Assembly: GCA_964548165.1 (NCBI GenBank)
Contig: CAZJQD010000007.1
Coordinates: forward strand, 29,557-93,556
Length of the DNA stretch: 64,000 nucleotides
DNA from: CAZJQD01 sp964548165 [NCBI: uncultured bacterium]
GTDB taxonomy: Bacteria; UBA8481
Reading direction: 5' to 3'
Positions 51,970-61,703 of the stretch are shown one piece after another. The translations under genes were made by a program, and so were the position numbers. The notes beneath the pieces were generated by a model. That model ran no database searches. It saw only the letters and a list, made by a program, of their open reading frames with translations, and had not been told where the DNA came from. Positions within the stretch are counted from its first letter, which is position 1. The number at the start of each line of letters is the position of its first letter.

Positions 51970-52911
51970 TTATAGCGAGGCGAAAGCGACTTCGCTGCCG
52001 CCGTGGGAGATCGTCACGCAACGCACATGGCCGGAGCCGACTGGGATCGGTTCTCCCATGAGGTAAGCCTCTGTCGGCGCTGCGGTTCCGTCCCTGTTCC
52101 AGTCGATGTAGAGGGCGTCATTGGCGTAGTCGCCATCGGCGTTCGCGTCGAAGAGGACCATGGGCACATCGCCATAGGGGAAACGGCCGCTGCGATGGCA
52201 GGCGGCGTAGAAGGCGGTGCCTCCCATGTTGCTCGGGTACCACCACATGCGGTATTTCGTCGCCTCCGCACCCTTCTCATCCGCCCAGGGGAGCTCGATC
52301 GTGTAATGAGCGGGTATCGAGCCCTCGCCCTCGGGGCTGAAGGGGCCCGGATCGTTGGTGAGGTCGCCGTCGCCATTGCGGTCCAGGTAGAGCTGAGCGG
52401 GAGTGTTCTTGCCGCCGAGATTCAAGACGCAGAGAAGGGTCTTCTCGCCGAACCATAGCGACCCGAACATCCGCTCCCCGGTGCGCGCGGGCAGGACGCG
52501 GTACTCCTCGTCGGGAAGCTCCGCGAGAGAGGCGCCGCGGCCATTCTGGGTCGAGAGCCCCAGGGGAAAACCCTCGGGCACGTACGCCATGGGGACGCGC
52601 ACGGCCTGCGGGGTCGCGGGACCTGGGTCAACCACCGCCGCAATCGGTTCCGGCGCAGGCTCCGCGGCACGAAGCAAGGCGGAAAGCTCGGGCACGTCCC
52701 TGAGGAGGCGCCAATCACCATCTCGCCAGACCTGCGTCGTCTCGGTGAGCGCGCCGGTCCGCAATCGCTCCACCAGGTCGCTCTCGGTGATCGTCTGCGG
52801 TTGCCCGCCCACGAGCACGCGATGCTCCGGGACCCCTTGCCCGCACGCAGCCAGAAGGAGAGCGCCGATCACTCCCCCCATCAATCGCCTATGGCGCCAC
52901 CGGCCGGCCAC
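51970..52911 (-). CDS. lipoprotein with GYF-like domain and Asp/Asn-rich calcium-type loops
   Basis: A 313-residue lipoprotein (lipobox LLLAAC). After the Cys, VLVGGQPQTITESDLVERL with the following VWRDGDWRLLRDVPEL resembles a GYF_2-type domain. The second half holds two EF-hand/dockerin-like loops, DRNGDGDLTND and DANADGDYANDALY, which could bind calcium. No enzyme motif is seen. Possibly a surface or periplasmic binding protein; the role is unknown. Convergent with the CsgG-like gene, 41 bases apart. The GTG at 52911 is chosen; an ATG at residue 11 is an alternative. Confidence 0.65.
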   Translation of the reverse strand: MAGRWRHRRLMGGVIGALLLAACGQGVPEHRVLVGGQPQTITESDLVERLRTGALTETTQVWRDGDWRLLRDVPELSALLRAAEPAPEPIAAVVDPGPATPQAVRVPMAYVPEGFPLGLSTQNGRGASLAELPDEEYRVLPARTGERMFGSLWFGEKTLLCVLNLGGKNTPAQLYLDRNGDGDLTNDPGPFSPEGEGSIPAHYTIELPWADEKGAEATKYRMWWYPSNMGGTAFYAACHRSGRFPYGDVPMVLFDANADGDYANDALYIDWNRDGTAAPTEAYLMGEPIPVGSGHVRCVTISHGGSEVAFASL

Positions 52912-53003
52912 GACCGCATCTTAGGCACTGGAGGCCCGCTTTCGCAATCCCGAAGACCCGATCTCCAGTAAACACAGTTCCGCAATTCCGCAGTCTGACA
53001 CCG

Positions 53004-53033
53004 TTGACATACCGGACCGATTCCGTCTAGTTT
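53004..53033 (+). promoter_or_regulatory. possible promoter of the NCS1 transporter gene
   Basis: A perfect TTGACA (53004-53009) stands 18 bases before TAGTTT (53028-53033), which matches the -10 at only 3 of 6. The leader would be about 70 bases and include the palindromic repeat at 53064-53096. Confidence 0.4.
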
Positions 53034-53063
53034 AGCCCGCTGGTCTACTTTCACAGCATCGGA

Positions 53064-53096
53064 CCCATCACGGATGGGGGACCCATCGTGGATGGG
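53064..53096 (+). repeat. two palindromic repeat units before the NCS1 gene
   Basis: CCCATCACGGATGGG (53064-53078) and CCCATCGTGGATGGG (53082-53096) repeat with an 18-base period, each a hairpin-forming palindrome. The first is identical to the two units in the lspA tail. The repeat ends 13 bases before the chosen GTG, next to the ribosome site. Confidence 0.85.
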
Positions 53097-53109
53097 GGGA
53101 GGAGATTTC

Positions 53110-54684
<1,575 letters not shown>

Positions 54685-54720
54685 GACTTCAGTATCCCTT
54701 CAGAACCTTTCAAATCGCTG

Positions 54721-54749
54721 TTTACGCTGCGACACCATCTCGATACGAT
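54721..54749 (+). promoter_or_regulatory. predicted promoter of the carbamoyltransferase cassette, nearly leaderless
   Basis: TTTACG (54721-54726) and TACGAT (54744-54749) are 17 bases apart, each 4 of 6 to consensus. The ATG at 54759 is 9 bases after the -10, giving a leader of 2-3 bases and no ribosome site. Confidence 0.4.
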
Positions 54750-54758
54750 GCCCCCTAT

Positions 54759-55088
54759 ATGCTCGCCACGCTGAAAACCATCGTCCTCGCCGTGATGGCT
54801 ACGATCGCCGTCACCGCCATCACCTGTTTCGCCCTCTTCGGGCTCGTCTACCTCGTCAGCCCCGCCCCCCGCCGCAAGATCCTCTGGCAGAAGTTCAAGG
54901 ACGTGACGCACAAGATCGGCCTCTTCAACACCTGGGTGATCCTCTCCGTCTTCTACTGGACGGTTCTCCTCGTCTACGCCCTCTTTCTCATTCCGTTCAT
55001 GGATCCCATGCGCATCAAGAAACCCTACGGCTGGATCCAGCGCTCCACGCGCGACCTGACGCTCGAAGACGCGTCGAGGCAGTCCTAG
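54759..55088 (+). CDS. small membrane protein, SxtJ-like
   Basis: A 109-residue protein with two membrane helices (TIVLAVMATIAVTAITCFALF and ILSVFYWTVLLVYALFLIPF), a basic loop between (SPAPRRKILWQKFKDVTHKI) and a charged tail. The shape and the pairing with a carbamoyltransferase and a DUF5989-like gene recall SxtJ-type proteins of such cassettes; sequence similarity is too short to prove it. It ends 1 base before the carbamoyltransferase start, so the two are co-translated. Confidence 0.6.
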   Translation: MLATLKTIVLAVMATIAVTAITCFALFGLVYLVSPAPRRKILWQKFKDVTHKIGLFNTWVILSVFYWTVLLVYALFLIPFMDPMRIKKPYGWIQRSTRDLTLEDASRQS

Positions 55089-55089
55089 C

Positions 55090-56805
55090 ATGGCGCGCAT
55101 CCTCGGCATCTCCTGCTTCTACCACGACGCCGCCGCCTGCCTCGTCGTCGACGGCGCCGTCATCGCCGCCGCCGACGAGGAACGCTTCTCCCGCAAGAAA
55201 CACGACGCTGGTTTCCCCAAGCTCGCCATCGAGTTCTGCCTCAAGAAGGGCGGGCTCTCGATGCAGGACCTCGACGCCATCGTCTTCTACGAGAAGCCGT
55301 TCCGGAAGTTCCACCGCCTGCTGATGACCTCGCTGGCGACCTTCCCGAAGTCCTACAAGTTCTTCACCCGCTCCATGTCCACCTGGCTCGGCGAGAAGCT
55401 CTGGATGAAGTCCTACATCCACAACGAGACCGGGCTCCCCGCCGAGAAGATCCTCTTCATCGAGCATCACCTCTCGCACGCCGCGTCCGCCTACCTCCCC
55501 TCGCCCTACCAGGAGGCGGCCATCCTCTCCGTCGACGGCGTCGGCGAGTGGACCACGACCGCCATGGGTCACGCGAAGACCGAGAACGGCCACACGACGA
55601 TCAACCTCACTGACGAGATCCAGTTCCCGCACTCCCTCGGCCTCCTCTACTCCGCCTTCACCGCCTGGCTCGGGTTCGAGGTCAACGAGGGCGAGTACAA
55701 GGTCATGGGCATGGCCCCCTACGGCCGCCCCGAGTTCCTCGACAAGATCCACAAGGTCGCCAAGCTCGACGACGACGGCCACCTCCAGCTCGACATGAGC
55801 TACTTCAGCCACCACTGGCACTTGGAGAAGACCTTCACGCAGAAGTTCGTCGATCTCTTCGGCGAGCCCCTCAAGCGCGCGGACGACGTCGCCCCCTACT
55901 CGCTCCACGCCAACGTCGCCTCCTCCATCCAGAAGTTCACGGAGGAAGCCATCCTCCGGATGGCCCGGACCGCTCACAAGAAGACCGGCTGCAAGAAGCT
56001 CGTCATGGCCGGCGGCTGCGCGCTCAACTCCGTCGCCAACTACCGCATCCTCAAGGAGACCCCGTTCGAGGAGATCTTCATCCAGCCCGCGGCCGGCGAC
56101 TCCGGCGGCGCGATGGGCGCCGCGCTCTACGCCGACCACGTCCTCTTCGGGAACCCCCGCGCCTTCCACCTCGAGCACGCCTACTGGGGCGAGGAATACT
56201 CCCAGGGCGACGTCGAAACCTTCCTCAAGACGACGGGCGCGAAGTGGGAGCGGATCGAGGACGACGCGAAGCTCTTTGGCATGATCACCGAGCGCCTGCA
56301 GAAGCAGCAGGTCATCGGCTGGATGCAGGGGCGATTCGAGTGGGGGCCGCGCGCCCTCGGCAACCGTTCCATCCTCGCCGATCCCCGGCACGCCGTGATG
56401 AAGGACATCGTGAACCGGAAGATCAAGTTCCGCGAGCCGTTCCGGCCGTTCGCGCCCTCCATCCTCATGGACGCCACGCCCTCCTTCTTCGAGATGCAGG
56501 ATCCGCTCCGGCACCAGCCCAATCGCTACATGCTCTACGTCGTCCCCATCACCAACGACAAGATCCCGGCCGTGAAGCACGAGGACGGCACCGGGCGCCT
56601 GCAGACCGTCGAGCGTCACACCAACCAGCGCTACTACGACATGATCAAGACCCACGGCGACGCCACGGGCGTCCCGGTCGTCCTGAACACCAGCTTCAAC
56701 CTGAAGGGCGAGCCCATCGTCACGACCCCGGAGAACGCGTTCTCCACGTTCATGCGTTGCGAGATGGACATGCTGGTCATCCAAAACGCCGTGGTGTACA
56801 AATAA
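55090..56805 (+). CDS. NodU/CmcH-family carbamoyltransferase
   Basis: A 571-residue O-carbamoyltransferase. The N-terminal Kae1-like domain shows ILGISCFYHDAAACLV, AADEERFSRKKHD, EHHLSHAASAYLPSPY and LSVDGVGEWTT; the C-terminal YrdC-like part shows WMQGRFEWGPRALGNRSILA and FREPFRPFAPSIL, then VVLNTSFNLKGEPIV. It uses carbamoyl phosphate and ATP to carbamoylate a sugar or natural-product hydroxyl. The ATG lies 1 base after the small membrane protein gene, and the 55-residue membrane protein follows by 3 bases. The acceptor is unknown; the membrane partners suggest it is envelope-bound. Confidence 0.94.
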   Translation: MARILGISCFYHDAAACLVVDGAVIAAADEERFSRKKHDAGFPKLAIEFCLKKGGLSMQDLDAIVFYEKPFRKFHRLLMTSLATFPKSYKFFTRSMSTWLGEKLWMKSYIHNETGLPAEKILFIEHHLSHAASAYLPSPYQEAAILSVDGVGEWTTTAMGHAKTENGHTTINLTDEIQFPHSLGLLYSAFTAWLGFEVNEGEYKVMGMAPYGRPEFLDKIHKVAKLDDDGHLQLDMSYFSHHWHLEKTFTQKFVDLFGEPLKRADDVAPYSLHANVASSIQKFTEEAILRMARTAHKKTGCKKLVMAGGCALNSVANYRILKETPFEEIFIQPAAGDSGGAMGAALYADHVLFGNPRAFHLEHAYWGEEYSQGDVETFLKTTGAKWERIEDDAKLFGMITERLQKQQVIGWMQGRFEWGPRALGNRSILADPRHAVMKDIVNRKIKFREPFRPFAPSILMDATPSFFEMQDPLRHQPNRYMLYVVPITNDKIPAVKHEDGTGRLQTVERHTNQRYYDMIKTHGDATGVPVVLNTSFNLKGEPIVTTPENAFSTFMRCEMDMLVIQNAVVYK

Positions 56806-56808
56806 TCC

Positions 56809-56976
56809 ATGTCACTCAAGATGAAGCTCGGCATCTTCGGGGAGTTCCTCCAGTTCCTCTGGAAGGAGAAGCTCTGGTGGATGATCCCGATGATCCTGGT
56901 GCTCCTCGTGTTCGGGCTCCTCATCGTCTTTGCCCAGTCCTCGCCCATCGCCCCGTTCATCTACACCCTCTTCTAG
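56809..56976 (+). CDS. 55-residue membrane protein, DUF5989-like
   Basis: A very short gene from ATG 56809 to TAG 56974-56976, 3 bases after the carbamoyltransferase. The product begins MSLKMKLGIFGEFLQFLWKE and continues with one membrane helix (MIPMILVLLVFGLLIVFA) and a short tail. The FGEFLQFLWKEKLWW-type start is typical of DUF5989 proteins that accompany NodU-type carbamoyltransferases. It probably holds the enzyme or its acceptor at the membrane (inference). Confidence 0.75.
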   Translation: MSLKMKLGIFGEFLQFLWKEKLWWMIPMILVLLVFGLLIVFAQSSPIAPFIYTLF

Positions 56977-57022
56977 GATACCGACCACGACTCCTGCTGG
57001 CCCCGCCCGAGCGCGACCCGTA

Positions 57023-57051
57023 TTGACGCCCACCGACTCCGGGCGTAGCTT
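57023..57051 (+). promoter_or_regulatory. possible promoter of the DUF47-pit genes
   Basis: TTGACG (57023-57028) and TAGCTT (57046-57051) are 17 bases apart, 5 and 3 of 6 to consensus, 34 bases before the ATG. I see no clear Pho box. Confidence 0.4.
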
Positions 57052-57084
57052 GGGCGGCTTCGATTCTCACGATCGGGAGGACGC

Positions 57085-57735
57085 ATGATCTTCGGACGAA
57101 AAAAGAAGCAGCAACCGGAAGACGTCCAGGCGCTCTTCACCCGCCACGTGGAGCTCGTCCGGCACGCTCTGGAACAGCTTCTCTGCGTCGTGGACGACTA
57201 TCTCTCCGGGAGCACCGCGCTCCGCGACGACTCCTTCCGGATCCACGAGCTCGAGCACGAGGCGGACATCATCCGCAGGCGCATCCAGGAATCCATGTCA
57301 GCCGGCGCCTTCCTGCCCTTCTACCGCGAGGACTACATCACCCTGGCCGGCATGATCGACAAGATCGCCGGACGCGCCGTCGAGCTCTCCAAGTCGCTCG
57401 TTCTGGAAAAGCCCATCATCCCCGCGGACTGCGCCGCCGACTTCCGCCTCCTGGCCCAGAGCGTCCTGGAGACCTACATGCCGCTCGTCCTGGCCCTCGA
57501 CGCCATCTTCCAGGACGCCGAGGGTGTCGACCCGTACGTGGAGCAAGTCTCGGAGGGGGAACAGGTCACGGACTCCATCGAGTGGAAGTTGACCAAGCGG
57601 ATCTATGCCGCCGACATCCCGCGCATCGAGCAGGTCATCACCGCGCGGGCCATCATCCGGATATCGGCCATCGCGGACGCGATCGAGAACGCGGCCGACA
57701 AGGCGCGGGTCATCGTGACCAAGCAGATGCACTGA
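57085..57735 (+). CDS. DUF47 (PhoU-like) phosphate-transport accessory protein
   Basis: A 216-residue helical protein of the DUF47/PhoU-like group. The family features are the basic N-terminus FGRKKKQQ, IHELEHEADIIRRRI, FLPFYREDYITLAGMIDKI and the late IADAIENAADKARVIV. Such proteins partner with Pit transporters and are thought to control phosphate uptake. The ATG follows GGGAGG. The pit gene starts 2 bases after the stop. A second DUF47 gene lies on the other side of pit and shares FLPFYREDYI and IENAADK. Confidence 0.92.
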   Translation: MIFGRKKKQQPEDVQALFTRHVELVRHALEQLLCVVDDYLSGSTALRDDSFRIHELEHEADIIRRRIQESMSAGAFLPFYREDYITLAGMIDKIAGRAVELSKSLVLEKPIIPADCAADFRLLAQSVLETYMPLVLALDAIFQDAEGVDPYVEQVSEGEQVTDSIEWKLTKRIYAADIPRIEQVITARAIIRISAIADAIENAADKARVIVTKQMH

Positions 57736-57737
57736 TC

Positions 57738-58757
57738 TTGAGCGCGCTCCTCGCCCTGCTGACGCGGTGGCACCTCCTGGGCGGTCTCTACCTCGCCTGG
57801 GGCCTCGGCGCCAACGACTCCTCCAAGATCTTCGCGCCCGCCATCGCCACGAACTCCATTCGCTACCGCACGGCCGCGATCCTGGTTGCCGTCTTTGTCA
57901 TCCTCGGCGCCGGCATCCAGGGCCATACGCTCTACGAGAACTACCGCTTCTCGGGCGGTTCGCCGGACGAGACGGCTGAGGCGCGCCTCCGCGACGCCGC
58001 CATCGCCACGGCCTCGGCCGCCCTGGCCATCATGGTCTCGACGCTCCTCGCCATGCCCGTCTCCTCCTCCCAGGCCGCCGTCGGCGCCATGATCGGAGTG
58101 GCCGCCGCGCGCCTCGGACCCTCCGGGATAGATTTCGGCCAGATCGGCACGATGCTGGCCTGCTGGATTGCCACGCCTCCCGCGGCCGCCCTCCTGGCCA
58201 TGCTCCTGTACTACCTCATGGCGCGCACCCCGATCCGGTGGTTCCGGTCCGTCCAGCGTCGCAATACCGCCCTCCAGCGCGGCCTCATCATCTTCGGGTG
58301 CTACGAGGCCTTCGCGCTGGGAGCCAACAACGTCGTCGTCACCACAGGCCCCTTCTACCTCGCCGGCTTCTTCGGTCCCGCCGGCCCTGATGCGCATTCC
58401 GCGCGCGTCATCGCCGCGCTCCTTGGAGGAACCTTCATCGCGATCGGGGCCTTTACCTACGGGCACAAGGTGATGGAGACGATGAGCCGGAAGATCACCG
58501 TGCTCGATCCGCTCTCGGCCGGCGTCGTCGCGGCCGCCACGGCGCTCACCATGCAGGTCTTCACCTTCATGAAGGTTCCGGTCTCGATCACGCAGGCCGG
58601 CGTCGGGGCCCTCATCGGCGTCGGACTCACGAAGGGTTCCGGCGGTCTCCAGGTGGCCACGCTGAAGCGCATCGCGATCGCCTGGGTGACGTCGCCGCTC
58701 TCCGCGGCCGCCATCGCCTGGCTCATCAGCATCGTGGCGATCAGGTTCTGGGGATGA
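57738..58757 (+). CDS. pit: Pit-family inorganic phosphate transporter
   Basis: A 339-residue membrane protein with about nine helices. The two PiT signature motifs are present: LGANDSSKIFAPAIATN near the N-terminus and LGANNVVVTTGP in the second half. MPVSSSQAAVGAM and VPVSITQAGVGALIGVG are the matching helix-turn repeats. It imports phosphate, usually as a metal-phosphate complex, with protons or sodium. The TTG at 57738 is 2 bases after the first DUF47 gene; the frame is open upstream only by overlap. It lies between two DUF47 genes. Confidence 0.94.
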   Translation: MSALLALLTRWHLLGGLYLAWGLGANDSSKIFAPAIATNSIRYRTAAILVAVFVILGAGIQGHTLYENYRFSGGSPDETAEARLRDAAIATASAALAIMVSTLLAMPVSSSQAAVGAMIGVAAARLGPSGIDFGQIGTMLACWIATPPAAALLAMLLYYLMARTPIRWFRSVQRRNTALQRGLIIFGCYEAFALGANNVVVTTGPFYLAGFFGPAGPDAHSARVIAALLGGTFIAIGAFTYGHKVMETMSRKITVLDPLSAGVVAAATALTMQVFTFMKVPVSITQAGVGALIGVGLTKGSGGLQVATLKRIAIAWVTSPLSAAAIAWLISIVAIRFWG

Positions 58758-58809
58758 GAGAATACATTGAGACCGCGGCTATCGCGGATAAGACGCAGGA
58801 GGCGTAGCC

Positions 58810-59448
58810 ATGTTCTTCGGCAAAAGTGAAATGAAGGTGCGCGATCGCATGCTCGAGCACGTGACGGCCGTGAAGTCCGCGCTCAGCCAGCTCCCCGTCG
58901 TCCTCGACACGTACTTCGACGCCCCCGAGAAGCTCGAAGACGCCACGTACGAAGTGCACCGGCTCGAGCACAAGGCCGACGACCTGCGCCGCGCCATCCA
59001 GCACGAGCTCGCGGGTGGCGCGTTCCTCCCCTTCTACCGCGAGGACTACATCGCGCTCGCGGACATGATCGACAAGGTCGCCAACCGCGCCGTCTCCCTC
59101 GCCAAGGCGATCTCGCTGGAGCGGCCGCAGTTCCCGGTCGATATCCGCCCGGGGCTCCGCGAGATCGCCGTCTGCACGGCCGAGAGCTTCGCCCACTTCG
59201 AGACCATCATCCCCGCGCTCTTTGGGAACCAGGAGGACACGATGCAATTGACCGAGCTCGTGTCCGAAGGCGAGCAGAAGGCGGATTCGCTCGAGTGGAA
59301 GCTCCAGAAGGCCATCTTCGGCAATCCGGCCATCGACCGCGCCGAGCAGATCGTCCTGGCCGGCATCGTCCAGCGGCTATCGAGCATCCTCGACTCGATC
59401 GAGAACGCCGCCGACAAGGTGAGGCTCATCGTCGTCAAGAAGGCCTAG
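58810..59448 (+). CDS. second DUF47 (PhoU-like) accessory protein
   Basis: A 212-residue DUF47 protein: FGKSEMKVRDRMLEHVTAV at the start, VHRLEHKADDLRRAIQ, FLPFYREDYIALADMIDKVA and IENAADKVRLIVVKKA at the end. It is related to the protein at 57085 (same spacing of motifs) but clearly diverged. The ATG follows CAGGAGG. The last 17 codons including the stop, together with the bases after it, are duplicated as a 51-base tandem repeat. Together with the first DUF47 protein it may give the Pit transporter two regulators. Confidence 0.92.
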   Translation: MFFGKSEMKVRDRMLEHVTAVKSALSQLPVVLDTYFDAPEKLEDATYEVHRLEHKADDLRRAIQHELAGGAFLPFYREDYIALADMIDKVANRAVSLAKAISLERPQFPVDIRPGLREIAVCTAESFAHFETIIPALFGNQEDTMQLTELVSEGEQKADSLEWKLQKAIFGNPAIDRAEQIVLAGIVQRLSSILDSIENAADKVRLIVVKKA

Positions 59449-59508
59449 CGCCGGCGGGCCGCCGACAAGGTGAGGCTCATCGTCGTCAAGAAGGCCTAGC
59501 GCCGGCGG
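59407..59508 (+). repeat. 51-base tandem duplication across the DUF47 stop codon
   Basis: 59407-59457 and 59458-59508 appear identical. The first copy contains the last codons and TAG of the DUF47 gene, and the second is an untranslated copy of the same end. Confidence 0.9.
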
Positions 59509-59538
59509 GCCCATACGTAGCGGCCGCAGGCTCGCTCG

Positions 59539-61107
59539 TTACCCGCCCGCTGCGATCCGCTCGACGCTCCGGAGCGCCAGCGCCAGCGCGGTCAGCGTCG
59601 GATTGACGGGGCCCGAGCAACCCGGAAAGAGGCCGGTCCCCGCCAGGTAGAGATTCGTCGAACCGTGCACGCGGCCCCACGGATCGGCCACCCCCTCACC
59701 TGCCGACCCGCCCATCCGCATCCCCGACATGTGATGGCCGCCTGAATACCACGCGTTCTCGCGCGCCATCGTGGCTCGCCGCGCTCCCGACGCCGCCACG
59801 TACCGGTCATAGAGATCGCGCGCATAGAGGTAGGTCGCGTGATCGAAATCGGAGTCTCCCACGTGGACCCGCGCCACGGGATCTCCGTGCCGATCTCGTC
59901 GCGCTCCCAGGGTCACGGCATTCTCCGGCGCCGCCAGGGATTCGGCGTGAAACCCGACGATCCTCCGCTTCAGGCGCGGCGCTAGCCGGTCCAACGCCTC
60001 TCGTCCGTTCGCCGCCGTGATGCCGCCGGCGAATTCCCAGGACGCACGCGTCGAGAGCTCCACCTTGATCCCGCCGCGCCTCCCCCGTCGCGACGGCTCC
60101 AGGAATTGGTGGCTCTGGCCCGTCCAGAAGCCGGCGCGAGCCGGCCAGAGATCGCGTTCAAGATCGAGGGTGGCCAACCATATCCTGTGAAAGACAGGCG
60201 AGCGCCCGAGCCATCCGGCGTGGTTGCCGATGCCGTCCGGGTGCCGCTCATCGCGGGAGAGCAGCAACAGGCGTGGCGTCTCCAGCCCGCCCATCGCGAG
60301 CACCAGGACATCGACCGATTCCTCGCGGTCCTCGGCGCTTCCTTCCCTGCGAACGACAATCGCGCGCGCGCGACCTCGCGGATCGAGCACGACCCGCCGC
60401 ACCGACGCGCCGGGGATCAATTCGCACCGTCCCGTCGCTACCGCGGCCTGGAGGTGACGGTTCGGATCATGGCGGGCCCCGATGGGGCAGGTCACGCAGG
60501 ACCCGATGTTGGCGCAGGCCGCGCGTCCCGCCACCGGCCTCCTCAGGCGCGCCTGCGGCGTCGTGTGCAAGGCAAGCCCCGCCGCGGCAAGCTTCTCCTT
60601 CAGCCAGAGGTCGTCATGGCCCAGCAAGAAGGGCGGCATCGGGTAACCACGAGATCGCCTCGGCGCCCACGGGTTGTCGTCGTCCGTCCCCGCCACCGCC
60701 AGCAATTCCTCCGCTCGCGCATAGTGCGGCTCCAGGTCGTCATAACCGATCGGCCAATCGACGCCGTACCCGAACTCGGTCCTCGTTCGAAACTGTGATG
60801 GAGACATGCGCAGCGTGATCGCTTCCCAGATCGTTCCCGCGCCCCCGGTCCGCATCGGCCGCTCCCTGGACAAGGGCCTGCCGTACGTGCCCGACTGCTC
60901 CAGGTCCGACAAATCACCGGCCGCCTCCAGCGCCGGATCTCTCCAATCGAGATCACGAAGGTCCTCGAAGGGCTTCCGCGGCGGATAGGGATAGGTCGGC
61001 CCCTTCTCCCAGACCCGGACACGAAAGCCCTTCCGCGCGAGCTCATACGCCACCAGGGCCCCGACGAGACCCGAGCCCACGATGTCGACGCGACCGCGCG
61101 CTCTCAC
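59539..61107 (-). CDS. GMC-family FAD-dependent oxidoreductase
   Basis: A 522-residue flavoprotein. The N-terminal FAD-binding fold is DIVGSGLVGALVAYELARKG; a Cys-rich segment (CANIGSCVTCPIGARHD) follows midway, as in GMC dehydrogenases with a partner subunit. The C-terminal catalytic His region reads YSGGHHMSGMRMGG and the last block SGPVNPTLTALALALRSVE. It oxidises an alcohol or sugar, passing electrons onward. The GTG overlaps the stop of the small-subunit gene as GTGA. The substrate is unknown. Convergent with the second DUF47 gene. Confidence 0.9.
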   Translation of the reverse strand: MRARGRVDIVGSGLVGALVAYELARKGFRVRVWEKGPTYPYPPRKPFEDLRDLDWRDPALEAAGDLSDLEQSGTYGRPLSRERPMRTGGAGTIWEAITLRMSPSQFRTRTEFGYGVDWPIGYDDLEPHYARAEELLAVAGTDDDNPWAPRRSRGYPMPPFLLGHDDLWLKEKLAAAGLALHTTPQARLRRPVAGRAACANIGSCVTCPIGARHDPNRHLQAAVATGRCELIPGASVRRVVLDPRGRARAIVVRREGSAEDREESVDVLVLAMGGLETPRLLLLSRDERHPDGIGNHAGWLGRSPVFHRIWLATLDLERDLWPARAGFWTGQSHQFLEPSRRGRRGGIKVELSTRASWEFAGGITAANGREALDRLAPRLKRRIVGFHAESLAAPENAVTLGARRDRHGDPVARVHVGDSDFDHATYLYARDLYDRYVAASGARRATMARENAWYSGGHHMSGMRMGGSAGEGVADPWGRVHGSTNLYLAGTGLFPGCSGPVNPTLTALALALRSVERIAAGG

Positions 61108-61703
61108 CGGACCGGTCCCCGATACGTCACCAGGCCGCGGGCCCTTCCAGGGTGCTGGGGATACCCCAGGAGGATCCAGGCATCGGAACGAGCAAAGACG
61201 GCCAGGATGCGATCCGTGAAGTCGCTGGCCACGGCACGCGTAAAGCGCGAGGAGACGGTATCTCCCCCGGCCTCGCCGGGCGTGGTGGATCGCCCCAGCG
61301 CGCGATCCAGGACCCGTCGCTTCGCCTCCGGCGCAACCTCCGCGAAGGCGCCGCCCTCCTCGCGGCGCGCCCGGGCCTCGAGCCGATCAGCGAGCGCCAC
61401 CAGGGTCTCCCGGGCGCGGGGATCGCGAGCGGCGAGCCCCTCGACGAGGCGACGATAGCGGGCGCCGTCCACGGGAACATCGAGAAAGACCAGCGCCGCC
61501 GCCGTCAGCGTCTCGCATTCCGCCGGGGTGAGGGATTCGCCGCGGCGACCCCGTGCGCGTTCGACCGTCGAAGAATCGGGACGCGCCTCGGACCACGCGC
61601 GAACAGACCCGAAGAGGAATCCTGCGGCGGCCGTGGCCAGCGCGAGGAAGAGGCGCCGTGACCAGGGACCGCCTCCCCCATCGCGGCCTACATCGCCTGT
61701 CAC
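61104..61703 (-). CDS. Tat-exported small subunit, gluconate 2-dehydrogenase subunit 3-like
   Basis: A 199-residue protein with a twin-arginine signal (WSRRLFLALATAAAGFLFG). The body carries LTPAECETLTAAALVFLDVP and later helices typical of gluconate 2-dehydrogenase subunit 3-like proteins, which pair with GMC flavoprotein subunits. Tat export suggests the GMC enzyme is carried to the periplasm as a folded pair. The GTG at 61703 overlaps the membrane protein stop as GTGA; the frame continues far upstream only as a shadow. Its own stop overlaps the GMC start. Confidence 0.8.
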   Translation of the reverse strand: MTGDVGRDGGGGPWSRRLFLALATAAAGFLFGSVRAWSEARPDSSTVERARGRRGESLTPAECETLTAAALVFLDVPVDGARYRRLVEGLAARDPRARETLVALADRLEARARREEGGAFAEVAPEAKRRVLDRALGRSTTPGEAGGDTVSSRFTRAVASDFTDRILAVFARSDAWILLGYPQHPGRARGLVTYRGPVR

